Shown: piece after piece, positions 1-6,599 of the stretch
How positions within the stretch are numbered: the stretch's first letter is position 1
Layout: the number at the start of each line of letters is the position of its first letter
NCBI GenBank assembly: GCA_947165115.1
Contig: CAMUZD010000063.1
Span: 1 to 8,006, forward strand
Source: an uncultured Clostridia bacterium
GTDB lineage: Bacteria > Bacillota > Clostridia > Oscillospirales > Acutalibacteraceae
Reading direction: 5' to 3'
DNA: 8,006 bases
The notes under the pieces: generated by a model
Database searches by the model: none
What the model was told of the DNA's origin: nothing
What the model saw: the letters and a program-made list of their open reading frames with translations, nothing else
Program-made: the position numbers and the translations under genes

Positions 1-995
1 TCGGCCGTCTCGCGTTCAGACAGATGTTTGGCGCACCGGGATATGAAGTTGTTGCTATCAACGACCTTACAGATCCCAAAATGCTCGCTAACCTCTTAAA
101 GTACGACACAGCTCAGAAGGGCTATTGCGGTGCTATCGGAGAGAATCTCCACACTGTAGAGGCAGGCGAAAACTCCATCATCGTTGATGGTAAGGAAATC
201 ACAATTTACGCTAAGCCCAACGCTGCTGAGCTCCCCTGGGGCGAAATCGGTGTTGACGTTGTTCTTGAGTGCACAGGTTTCTATTGCTCAAAGGCTAAGA
301 GCCAGGCTCACATCGACGCAGGCGCAAAGAAGGTTGTTATCTCTGCTCCCGCAGGCAATGATCTTCCCACAGTTGTATTCTCAGTTAACGAGGATATTCT
401 CACATCTGATGATAAAATCATCTCCGCTGCTTCTTGTACAACAAACTGCCTCGCTCCGATGGCAGACGCTCTTAACAAGTACGCTGCTATCCAGAGCGGT
501 ATCATGAGCACAATCCACGCTTACACAGGCGACCAGATGATTCTTGACGGTCCTCACAGAAAGGGCGACCTCAGAAGAGCACGCGCAGGCGCTGCAAACA
601 TCGTTCCCAACTCCACCGGCGCAGCAAAAGCTATCGGCCTTGTTATTCCCGAGCTCAACGGCAAACTCATCGGCTCAGCTCAGAGAGTTCCCGTTCCCAC
701 CGGTTCCACCACTATTCTTGTCGCTGTTGTCAAAGGCGCAGACGTTACCAAGGAAGGCATCAACGCCGCTATGAAGGCTGCCGCTTCCGAATCCTACGGT
801 TACAATGAGGATCAAGTTGTTTCTTCCGACGTTATCGGCATGAAGTTCGGTTCACTCTTTGATGCTACCCAGACCATGGTTTCCAAAATTGACGACGATA
901 CCTATCAGGTTCAGGTTGTTTCATGGTATGACAACGAGAACAGCTACACCAGCCAGATGGTAAGAACAATTAAGTATTTCGCAGAGCTTGCGTAA
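1..995 (+). CDS. gap: Glyceraldehyde-3-phosphate dehydrogenase, type I (5' end outside window)
   Basis: This cytoplasmic glycolytic enzyme converts glyceraldehyde-3-phosphate, phosphate and NAD+ to 1,3-bisphosphoglycerate. The reading frame is open from base 1; the first full codons (from base 3) read GRLAFRQMFG, the usual continuation of the family's N-terminal INGFGRIGR nucleotide-binding motif. The ATG at 24 is therefore internal and only about a dozen codons are missing. The catalytic cysteine sits in SAASCTTNCLAP (Cys codon 435-437) and the partner histidine in STIHAYTGDQ (His codon 516-518). HRKGDLRRARAGAANIVPNS, which contributes to phosphate binding, follows, and the C-terminus has the typical SWYDNENSYTSQMVRT. 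The aspartate in AINDL after the second beta strand favours NAD over NADP. Codon choice is strongly biased to C-ending codons (AAC, ATC, CTC, TTC), unlike rsuA next door, as expected for a highly expressed gene. The gene ends just before a strong terminator. Family assignment is secure. Confidence 0.98.
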   Translation, partial: GRLAFRQMFGAPGYEVVAINDLTDPKMLANLLKYDTAQKGYCGAIGENLHTVEAGENSIIVDGKEITIYAKPNAAELPWGEIGVDVVLECTGFYCSKAKSQAHIDAGAKKVVISAPAGNDLPTVVFSVNEDILTSDDKIISAASCTTNCLAPMADALNKYAAIQSGIMSTIHAYTGDQMILDGPHRKGDLRRARAGAANIVPNSTGAAKAIGLVIPELNGKLIGSAQRVPVPTGSTTILVAVVKGADVTKEGINAAMKAAASESYGYNEDQVVSSDVIGMKFGSLFDATQTMVSKIDDDTYQVQVVSWYDNENSYTSQMVRTIKYFAELA

Positions 996-1013
996 TTACT
1001 GAATTATGAATAT

Positions 1014-1046
1014 AATCCGCAAGGTTAAATGCCTTGCGGATTTTTT
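1014..1046 (+). terminator. Rho-independent terminator of gap
   Basis: A perfect 11-bp stem, AATCCGCAAGG (1014-1024) against CCTTGCGGATT (1032-1042), encloses a 7-base loop. The T-tract 1041-1046 follows directly and its first two bases also close the stem. It begins 19 bases after the gap stop codon. This is the only convincing intrinsic terminator in the window. Confidence 0.95.
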
Positions 1047-1062
1047 CAATATATGATATGAT
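1034..1062 (+). promoter_or_regulatory. Possible sigma-A promoter for rsuA, overlapping the gap terminator
   Basis: A -10-like TATGAT lies at 1057-1062, 17 bases after TTGCGG at 1034-1039, which keeps only the TTG of the -35 consensus. The -35-like element is part of the 3' arm of the terminator stem. Transcription would start near 1069, giving a leader of about 24 bases with the rsuA ribosome binding site. A promoter is expected here because the terminator separates rsuA from gap. The weak -35 match makes the exact position uncertain. Confidence 0.4.
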
Positions 1063-1092
1063 TTATTCAACAACAATTTCAGGAGTATAAAC

Positions 1093-1818
1093 ATGTCCTT
1101 AAACCGTCTGGATAAGATTATCGCTCTCAACTGCAATGTTTCCCGAAAAGAAGCGAGAGAACTGGTAAAATCGGGTAAAGTAAAAGTTAACGGCAATATC
1201 GTTCTTCGCAGTGAAGAACTAGTGGATTCTTCTGCTGACAGCATAAATGTCAACGGTTTTGAATTTGCGTCAAAGAATCATATTGTCATTATGATGAATA
1301 AGCCTGACGGAGTAATCACTGCAACAAAAGACGATAACAAAAAAACTGTTATTGACCTTATCCCCGATAATCTTATGCGCCGCTCTCTCTTCCCCTGCGG
1401 TAGACTTGATAAGAATACTGAAGGATTGTTGATAATAACAGATGACGGCGAATTATGCCACAGGATAGTCAGCCCGTCTCATCATGTTTATAAAACTTAT
1501 ATTGCCACACTCACAAGACCGCTCGATTCAAAAGCAATCGCATCGCTCGAAAACGGCGTAGTATTATCGGACGGGACTCAATGCTTACCTGCTAGAATTA
1601 ATTATTACAAAGATGATTACGGATACTGTTGCAAGATTAAGATACGAGAAGGAAAATATCATCAGGTTAAAAGGATGTTCCTTGCAGTCGGAAACCACGT
1701 AGATAAACTGAAACGCACGGCAATCGGAGCACTTAAACTTGACGAATCATTGAAACCCGGCGAATGCAGGGAAATGACTCGAGATGAAATTGAATTACTG
1801 TTCGGAGAAGACGGCTGA
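1093..1818 (+). CDS. rsuA: 16S rRNA pseudouridine synthase, RsuA type
   Basis: The predicted enzyme isomerises a uridine in 16S rRNA (U516 in E. coli numbering) to pseudouridine during small-subunit assembly. The 241-residue product has an N-terminal S4 RNA-binding domain (about residues 1-55, with VSRKEARELVKSGKVKVNG) and then the RsuA/RluB/E/F catalytic domain. The catalytic aspartate is D106 in GRLDKNTEGLL. The motif YHQVKRMFLAVGNHV (189-203) is characteristic of RsuA; RluB and RluF carry differently worded RRL/RRM segments here, so RsuA is preferred over the 23S-specific relatives. AGGAG at 1081-1085 lies 7 bases before the ATG and fixes the start. The gene stands alone between the gap terminator and the greA promoter. 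Its codons are less biased (more ATA, TTA, GAA) than those of gap, fitting modest expression. The precise target base is inferred from family knowledge. Confidence 0.92.
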   Translation: MSLNRLDKIIALNCNVSRKEARELVKSGKVKVNGNIVLRSEELVDSSADSINVNGFEFASKNHIVIMMNKPDGVITATKDDNKKTVIDLIPDNLMRRSLFPCGRLDKNTEGLLIITDDGELCHRIVSPSHHVYKTYIATLTRPLDSKAIASLENGVVLSDGTQCLPARINYYKDDYGYCCKIKIREGKYHQVKRMFLAVGNHVDKLKRTAIGALKLDESLKPGECREMTRDEIELLFGEDG

Positions 1819-1856
1819 GGCTGTCTTCACGCATTATTACAATCATGTAATTATAC

Positions 1857-1884
1857 TTGACTTTTTATATAAAATTATTATAAT
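1857..1884 (+). promoter_or_regulatory. Near-consensus sigma-A promoter upstream of greA
   Basis: TTGACT (1857-1862, five of six consensus bases) and a perfect TATAAT (1879-1884) are separated by 16 bases of AT-rich DNA. Initiation is expected near 1891, giving a leader of about 30 bases before the greA start, with AAAGGAG at 1907-1913. No operator or riboswitch-like structure is evident. With no terminator visible downstream, this promoter may serve the whole gene train to the window edge. Confidence 0.85.
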
Positions 1885-1921
1885 AATAGATTGTCAATAA
1901 ACTCTTAAAGGAGATAATACC

Positions 1922-2398
1922 ATGGCAAAACAGATTACCAGAAGCGAATACGAGAAGCTCGAGAAAGAACTTGAATATCTCAAAAATCAGGGCAGAGAAG
2001 AAATAGCTCAGAAACTTCAGGAAGCACGCTCACACGGCGACCTTTCTGAAAACGCAGAATATGACGAGGCTAGAAACGATCAGGCAAAGCTAGAAGAAGA
2101 CATTGCCCAGCGCGAAAAAGAACTTGACTCTGTTGAAATAGTTGACGATAACTTCTTCAAAAAAGGTGTTGTTCATATCGGTTCCACTGTCGTTGTTGAA
2201 GATGATGGTGAAGAGATTATATGCTTTATCGGCTCTTCAACCGATATTCCCGGTGCAATCGCTGTTACCGATGATTCGCCCGTCGGCAGCGCTCTGCTCG
2301 GCAAAAAGAAGGGTGACAAAATCAAGGTCCAGACTCCTTCGGGCAAAACCATTACAATGAAAGTTGTTTCCACTCAGTATAAAAAGGAGAGCAAATAA
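1922..2398 (+). CDS. greA: Transcription elongation factor GreA
   Basis: GreA enters the secondary channel of backtracked RNA polymerase and stimulates cleavage of the transcript 3' end, rescuing stalled complexes. The 158-residue product has the family's normal length. The N-terminal antiparallel coiled coil spans about residues 1-75 and carries the acidic tip motif HGDLSENAEYDEAR, with D40 and E43 corresponding to the catalytic-loop Asp and Glu of E. coli GreA. The C-terminal FKBP-like domain (about 83-158) contains SPVGSALLGKKKGD and a final beta segment. The segment before it (ICFIGSSTDIP) departs somewhat from the usual IVGxxEAD wording. AAAGGAG at 1907-1913 sits 8 bases before the ATG. 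The stop codon TAA overlaps the lysS ATG by one base (TAATG), so the two genes are probably translationally coupled; a greA-lysS pair is common in Firmicutes. Confidence 0.97.
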   Translation: MAKQITRSEYEKLEKELEYLKNQGREEIAQKLQEARSHGDLSENAEYDEARNDQAKLEEDIAQREKELDSVEIVDDNFFKKGVVHIGSTVVVEDDGEEIICFIGSSTDIPGAIAVTDDSPVGSALLGKKKGDKIKVQTPSGKTITMKVVSTQYKKESK

Positions 2399-4302
2399 TG
2401 GCTAACGAAAAGGTCAATTCAGGCGCTCTCTCTGACAGAGATATCAGACTTGAAAAACTAGAAACTCTGCAGCAGGCGGGCAAAGATCCGTTTGTAATCA
2501 CGACAGCTGACCAGAATATTCACACCGATGAAATCAGAGCTCGCTTTGAAGAGCTTGACGGCAAGGATGTCTGCATCTGCGGCAGAATGATGTTCAAAAG
2601 AAAGATGGGCAAAGCAAGTTTCTTTAACATCGCCGACAGAAACGGCAGAATCCAGTGCTATATCAAAATCGACGATGTCGGTGAAGAAACATATAACGAT
2701 TTCAAAAAATGGGATATCGGCGATATACTCGAAGTAAAAGGTTTTGTATTCAGAACCGAGAAAGGCGAATTATCCGTTCATACCAAAGCGGTCCGTCTTC
2801 TTTCAAAATCTCTCCTTCCCCTGCCCGAAAAATTTCACGGCCTTACCGATACCGATACACGCTACCGCAGACGTTATCTTGACCTCATTATGAATCCGGA
2901 GGTAAGAGAGACTTTCTACAAGCGCTCGGCGATAATTAAAGAAATTAGGAACTATCTCGATAATCAGGGATTTATTGAAGTTGAAACTCCCATCCTTGTT
3001 TCCAACGCGGGCGGCGCAGCAGCGAGACCGTTCTTATCTCATTTCAATGCTCTCAATGAAGATGTTAAGCTTCGTATTTCTCTCGAGCTTTATCTTAAGA
3101 GACTCATTGTCGGCGGAATGGAAAGAGTTTATGAAATCGGCAGAGTTTTCAGAAACGAAGGCGTTGACACAAGACACAACCCCGAATTCACGCTTATGGA
3201 GCTCTATCAGGCATATACCGATTATAACGGCATGATGGATCTTACCGAGAATCTTTACCGTCATCTTGCAAAGACGGTAGTCGGCTCCGAGAAGATTTCT
3301 TATAACGGAATAGAGATGGATCTCGGCAAACCATTTGAACGCTTGACAATGATTGACGCTGTCAAGAAGTATTCGGGTGTTGACTGGAATGAGATTAAGA
3401 CTCTTGAAGAAGCCAGAAAAGTTGCCGATGAGCATCATGTTGAATATGAAGAAAGACACGGCAAAGGTGATATACTCAATCTCTTCTTTGAAGAATTCGT
3501 TGAGGAACATCTTATTCAGCCGACTTTCATTATGGATCATCCGATTGAAATCTCTCCTCTCACCAAGAAGAAGCCCGGCAATCCCGATTATGTTGAAAGA
3601 TTTGAGTTCTTTATGAACGGATGGGAAATGGCAAACGCATATTCCGAGCTGAACGATCCTATCGACCAGAGAGAAAGATTCAAAGCTCAGGAACTTGCTC
3701 TTTCTCAGGGCGACGATGAAGCAGAAACCACAGATGAAGATTTCATCATGGCTCTCGAATACGGTATGCCCCCGACAGGCGGCATCGGTTACGGAATTGA
3801 CAGAATGGTTATGCTCCTGACAGATTCGCAGGCAATCAGAGACGTTCTCCTTTTCCCGACCATGAAATCTCTTGACAGCGATTCCAATAAAAAAGCATCA
3901 CCTGCTCCCGAAGCTGAAGAAAAGATCGATTTTTCAAAAGTAGTTATTGAACCGCTGTTTGAAGATATGGTCGATTTTGATACTTTCAGCAAATCCGATT
4001 TCCGTGCAGTGAAGGTCAAGAACTGTGTTGCAGTTGAAAAGAGCAAGAAGCTCCTGCAGTTCACTCTCGATGACGGCACCGGCACTGACAGAACCATACT
4101 CAGCGGCATTCATCCTTATTATGAGCCCGAGGAATTAATTGGCAAAACCTGCATTGCTATCGTCAATCTTCCTCCCCGCAATATGATGGGAATCGATTCC
4201 TGCGGTATGCTCCTCTCAGCAATTCACGAGGAAGAGGGAGAAGAAAGACTCCATCTGCTGATGGTTGACAATCACATTCCCGCAGGCGCAAAGCTTTATT
4301 GA
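2398..4302 (+). CDS. lysS: Class II lysyl-tRNA synthetase with C-terminal EMAP/MetRS-type tRNA-binding domain
   Basis: The enzyme charges tRNA-Lys with lysine in the cytoplasm. The N-terminal OB-fold anticodon-binding domain covers about residues 55-140 (VCICGRMMFKRKMGKASFF). The class II catalytic core has motif 1 near 170-200 (GFIEVETPIL), motif 2 near 243-272 (YEIGRVFRNEGVDTRHNPEF, R252), and motif 3 near 456-490 (GGIGYGIDRMVMLLT, R469). The core ends around LLFPTMK at 490, where many bacterial LysRS proteins stop. Here a charged, Pro/Ala-containing linker (about 491-525) leads to an extra domain of about 105 residues (530-634) that reads like the MetRS C-terminal or Trbp111 tRNA-binding domain: FSKSDFRAVKVKNCVAVEKS, LSGIHPYYEPEELIGKTC and NLPPRNMMGIDSCGMLLSA. 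Total length is 634, against about 500 for the plain enzyme. AAGGAG at 2384-2389 inside the end of greA serves the ATG. The next gene begins one base after the stop. Confidence 0.96.
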   Translation: MANEKVNSGALSDRDIRLEKLETLQQAGKDPFVITTADQNIHTDEIRARFEELDGKDVCICGRMMFKRKMGKASFFNIADRNGRIQCYIKIDDVGEETYNDFKKWDIGDILEVKGFVFRTEKGELSVHTKAVRLLSKSLLPLPEKFHGLTDTDTRYRRRYLDLIMNPEVRETFYKRSAIIKEIRNYLDNQGFIEVETPILVSNAGGAAARPFLSHFNALNEDVKLRISLELYLKRLIVGGMERVYEIGRVFRNEGVDTRHNPEFTLMELYQAYTDYNGMMDLTENLYRHLAKTVVGSEKISYNGIEMDLGKPFERLTMIDAVKKYSGVDWNEIKTLEEARKVADEHHVEYEERHGKGDILNLFFEEFVEEHLIQPTFIMDHPIEISPLTKKKPGNPDYVERFEFFMNGWEMANAYSELNDPIDQRERFKAQELALSQGDDEAETTDEDFIMALEYGMPPTGGIGYGIDRMVMLLTDSQAIRDVLLFPTMKSLDSDSNKKASPAPEAEEKIDFSKVVIEPLFEDMVDFDTFSKSDFRAVKVKNCVAVEKSKKLLQFTLDDGTGTDRTILSGIHPYYEPEELIGKTCIAIVNLPPRNMMGIDSCGMLLSAIHEEEGEERLHLLMVDNHIPAGAKLY

Positions 4303-4303
4303 T

Positions 4304-4987
4304 ATGAGCATCTCAGTTGCTCTTGCCGCCTATAACGGCGGAAAGTATATCGGAGAGCAGATTAAATCCATATTGCCTCAACTCGGCGATGACGATGAAT
4401 TAATCATTTCGGATGATAATCCGTCGGGCGATACCAAGCCGGCAGTTGAAGCATTTAACGATAAAAGGATAAAATATATTGCCGGCAGAGGAAAAGGCGT
4501 TGTCGCAAATTTTGAGAATGCAATCAATAACTGCACAGGCGATTATATCTATCTCTGCGACCAGGATGATGTCTGGCTTCCCGATAAAGTAAATACTGTT
4601 CAGAAGCTGTTTGAAGACGGAGCAGATATTGTTTTGCATAATGCAATTATAACTGATGTGAATCTAAACAACACCGGCAAAACCAGCTTTGAACTTTATA
4701 ATTCAAACACCGGGTTTACAAAGAATTTTATCAGAAATTCTTTCGTCGGCTGCTGTATGGCAATCAGACGCGAAGTTCTCGTTTCTTCGCTCCCATTCCC
4801 CGCTTCGATACCAATGCACGATTGGTGGATAGGTCTTAATTCAATTAAAAAAGGATTTAAAATTGTATTGACCGATGAACCGCTGATTTTCTGGAGAAGA
4901 CACGGAGACAATGTTACGGGAGCAACGACTACACTTTTACAGAAGCTTAAATTCCGGATAAAAATGATTGGCTATCTTTTTCCATAG
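4304..4987 (+). CDS. Family 2 glycosyltransferase, DQDD type (GT2-A)
   Basis: A predicted cytoplasmic-face enzyme that transfers a sugar from a nucleotide-sugar donor to a growing surface glycan; donor and acceptor cannot be read from the sequence. From the ATG at 4304 the product has 227 residues and begins MSISVALAAYNGGKYI, the exact family N-terminus. An in-frame ATG at 4265 would add 13 atypical residues overlapping lysS and is rejected. The GT-A fold shows the nucleotide-binding strand ending in ISDDNPSGDT (35-44, usually SDDGSTDDT), the metal-binding LCDQDDVW (84-91), MHDWW (171-175) and WRRHGDNVTG (197-206), typical of rhamnosyltransferase-like GT2 proteins. The protein ends soon after that last motif, whereas relatives often run to about 300 residues, so it is a short version. 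No good Shine-Dalgarno sequence is visible; with the start one base after the lysS stop, reinitiation is likely. Confidence 0.88.
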   Translation: MSISVALAAYNGGKYIGEQIKSILPQLGDDDELIISDDNPSGDTKPAVEAFNDKRIKYIAGRGKGVVANFENAINNCTGDYIYLCDQDDVWLPDKVNTVQKLFEDGADIVLHNAIITDVNLNNTGKTSFELYNSNTGFTKNFIRNSFVGCCMAIRREVLVSSLPFPASIPMHDWWIGLNSIKKGFKIVLTDEPLIFWRRHGDNVTGATTTLLQKLKFRIKMIGYLFP

Positions 4988-4997
4988 TGCCACACGG

Positions 4998-5003
4998 AAA
5001 GGA
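4998..5003 (+). promoter_or_regulatory. Ribosome binding site deciding the start of GT2-B
   Basis: AAAGGA lies 8 bases before the ATG at 5012 but only 2 bases before the upstream in-frame ATG at 5006. The spacing favours the later start, which also gives the natural family N-terminus MNKKVTGCIVTYNN. Confidence 0.7.
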
Positions 5004-5011
5004 TTATGCGA

Positions 5012-5767
5012 ATGAATAAAAAAGTAACCGGCTGTATCGTTACTTACAACAATATCAGGACTATCGGCGAAGCGGTAAGCACGCTGCTGAAAAATACAGC
5101 CTGTGACTTCACTCTTTATGCTGTTGACAACGGCTCGACCGACGGGACTGTTGAATTTCTGCGCGAGAATTTTCCGCAGGTTAAACTGATCGTTTCAGAA
5201 AGAAACATCGGTTTCGGCGCCGGCCACAACAGCATTATCGACCGCCTTGATTCCGATTATCATGTAATCATCAATCCCGACATAGTTCTCAGGGATGATG
5301 TCGTTTCTCAGATGACGGATTATCTTGAAGAGCATGAAGAAATTGGAATGCTCTCGCCCAAGATAGAATTCCCCGACGGCAGGCCTCAGATTCTCGGCAA
5401 AAGAATTCCGAAACCCTATTATCTTGCCGCCAGCCGCCTTCGCGGAAAAGAACCGGGCAAGCTCCTCAGGGAATATGCGATGCTCGATGAGGATATGACA
5501 ATGCCTAGGCAGATAGAAAATGCCACAGGCTGCTTCATGGTAATCAGGACGGAATTATTCAAAAAGCTCGGCGGTTTTGACAGCAGATACTTTATGTATT
5601 TTGAGGACTGCGATCTCACCAGAGAAGTCAATAAAGTCAGCAAAGTATTCTATTTTCCCTATGCCACCGTCTATCACGAATGGGGCAGAGAATCCAAAAA
5701 GGATATGAAGCTGAAATTTATCCAGATACAGTCCATGCTGAAATACTACTCAAAGTGGGGAATCTGA
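5012..5767 (+). CDS. Family 2 glycosyltransferase, WbbL/rhamnosyltransferase-like (GT2-B)
   Basis: A second predicted glycosyltransferase for surface-glycan assembly at the cytoplasmic side of the membrane. From ATG 5012 it has 251 residues. Visible elements are the N-terminal strand GCIVTYNN, AVDNGSTDGT (37-46) for the nucleotide sugar, SERNIGFGAGHN (62-73), the DxD-equivalent INPDI (87-91), ATGCFMVIR (171-179) and the long acceptor-side motif FDSRYFMYFEDCDLTREV (189-206). H222 and the YYSKWG end (245-250) also match the family. This pattern is typical of WbbL-like rhamnosyltransferases, but rhamnose as donor is an inference. There is no membrane segment. The protein stops right after KWG, where relatives often continue with a short basic tail. 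It lies 24 bases after GT2-A and 6 bases before the export permease gene, and probably works in the same polymer pathway as both. It is a different subfamily from GT2-A, not a duplicate. Confidence 0.9.
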   Translation: MNKKVTGCIVTYNNIRTIGEAVSTLLKNTACDFTLYAVDNGSTDGTVEFLRENFPQVKLIVSERNIGFGAGHNSIIDRLDSDYHVIINPDIVLRDDVVSQMTDYLEEHEEIGMLSPKIEFPDGRPQILGKRIPKPYYLAASRLRGKEPGKLLREYAMLDEDMTMPRQIENATGCFMVIRTELFKKLGGFDSRYFMYFEDCDLTREVNKVSKVFYFPYATVYHEWGRESKKDMKLKFIQIQSMLKYYSKWGI

Positions 5768-5773
5768 TTTCAG

Positions 5774-6583
5774 ATGAAATACCTCAGAAACTTTTATAAA
5801 TACCGCGGTCTCATGTATGAGATAGTGCGTAAAAATATAAAGCTGCAATACCGCGATTCAATTCTCGGTATGTTCTGGACTTTTCTGCAGCCGCTGCTGA
5901 CAACTATCGTGCTTGTTTTCATTTTCGGAAATGTATTCGGAAAATCCAGCTCAGGTGTTGTCAACTATCCTATTTATCTTTTATGCGGCCGTCTGCTCTA
6001 TGAATTCTATTCTCAATCAACCAAAAGAGCCATGCGTTCAATCAGAAACAGCGCATCGGTCATAAAGAAGGTTTATGTTCCGAAATACATTTACCCGATT
6101 TCTAATGTATTATCTAATTTCATCACTTTCTTTATTTCTCTTATTGTTTTAGTATGCTTTATAATATTCTTCTGCGTCACGGGCAAGAATCCGCCGCATA
6201 TTACTGCATATATACTGCTCTCCCCAATCCCTATATTGATTCTCCTTATTCTCGCAATAGGTATCGGACTTATTCTCTGCACACTCGATGTATTCTTTAA
6301 AGATATTGACTATCTTTATGAAGTGTTCTGTCTGCTCCTTTTCTATATGACGCCGATTGTATATAAAATCGACGCGCTCAAAATCAGCAGCAAACTCTTC
6401 AGCTATGTGCTGATGGCAAACCCGATGTATTCAATTACTGAAATGTTCCGGTGCTGTGTGTTATACGGAGAGATGTTCAATATTCATCATCTGATCTATT
6501 CACTCGGCTTCGCACTTGTTTCATTATTCATCGGACTTCTTGTATTCTACAAAAAGCAGGATAAATTCATTCTTCATATTTGA
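5774..6583 (+). CDS. ABC-2 type polysaccharide/teichoic acid export permease (Wzm/TagG/RgpC family)
   Basis: The membrane half of an ABC exporter that moves a lipid-linked glycan chain from the cytoplasmic to the outer face of the membrane. The 269-residue product starts with a cytoplasmic amphipathic segment holding the family signature KLQYRDSILGMFWTFLQP (23-40). About six hydrophobic segments follow: roughly 35-56, 64-80 (weaker), 109-135, 145-170, 180-197 and 238-259. The loop containing RNSASVIKKVYVPKYIYPIS (91-110) is the conserved coupling region of these permeases, and MANPMY (214-219) is a typical later motif. The C-terminus is short and basic. The gene starts 6 bases after GT2-B; a G-rich stretch at 5757-5762 may serve as ribosome binding site. 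Its ATPase partner follows 16 bases downstream. TagG, RgpC and Wzm cannot be told apart from sequence inspection, but the neighbouring tarI-type gene leans towards teichoic-acid-like cargo. Confidence 0.93.
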   Translation: MKYLRNFYKYRGLMYEIVRKNIKLQYRDSILGMFWTFLQPLLTTIVLVFIFGNVFGKSSSGVVNYPIYLLCGRLLYEFYSQSTKRAMRSIRNSASVIKKVYVPKYIYPISNVLSNFITFFISLIVLVCFIIFFCVTGKNPPHITAYILLSPIPILILLILAIGIGLILCTLDVFFKDIDYLYEVFCLLLFYMTPIVYKIDALKISSKLFSYVLMANPMYSITEMFRCCVLYGEMFNIHHLIYSLGFALVSLFIGLLVFYKKQDKFILHI

Positions 6584-6599
6584 TTGAAAGGTTTATTTT

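Noticed and set aside
184..507. A 107-codon alternative + frame inside gap
   Set aside because: It overlaps the GAPDH catalytic region in another frame; its Leu/Ser-rich composition is what a shifted reading of biased codons gives.
1810..1825. Small hairpin GACGGC/GCTGTC spanning the rsuA stop codon as a terminator
   Set aside because: The 6-bp stem includes a G-T pair and has no T-tract after it, so it is not a credible intrinsic terminator.
1833..1854. AT-rich inverted repeat (ATTAC/GTAAT) just upstream of the greA promoter
   Set aside because: It is a five-base core with an interrupted extension in very AT-rich DNA, which is expected by chance. An operator role cannot be supported.
3034..3540. 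A 168-codon open frame on the - strand inside lysS
   Set aside because: It lies entirely opposite the conserved LysRS catalytic domain, has no ribosome binding site, and shows no recognisable family. It is a by-product of the codon bias of lysS.
4265..4303. Upstream ATG for GT2-A overlapping the end of lysS
   Set aside because: The 13 extra residues do not fit the family N-terminus, whereas the ATG at 4304 starts exactly at the conserved first strand.
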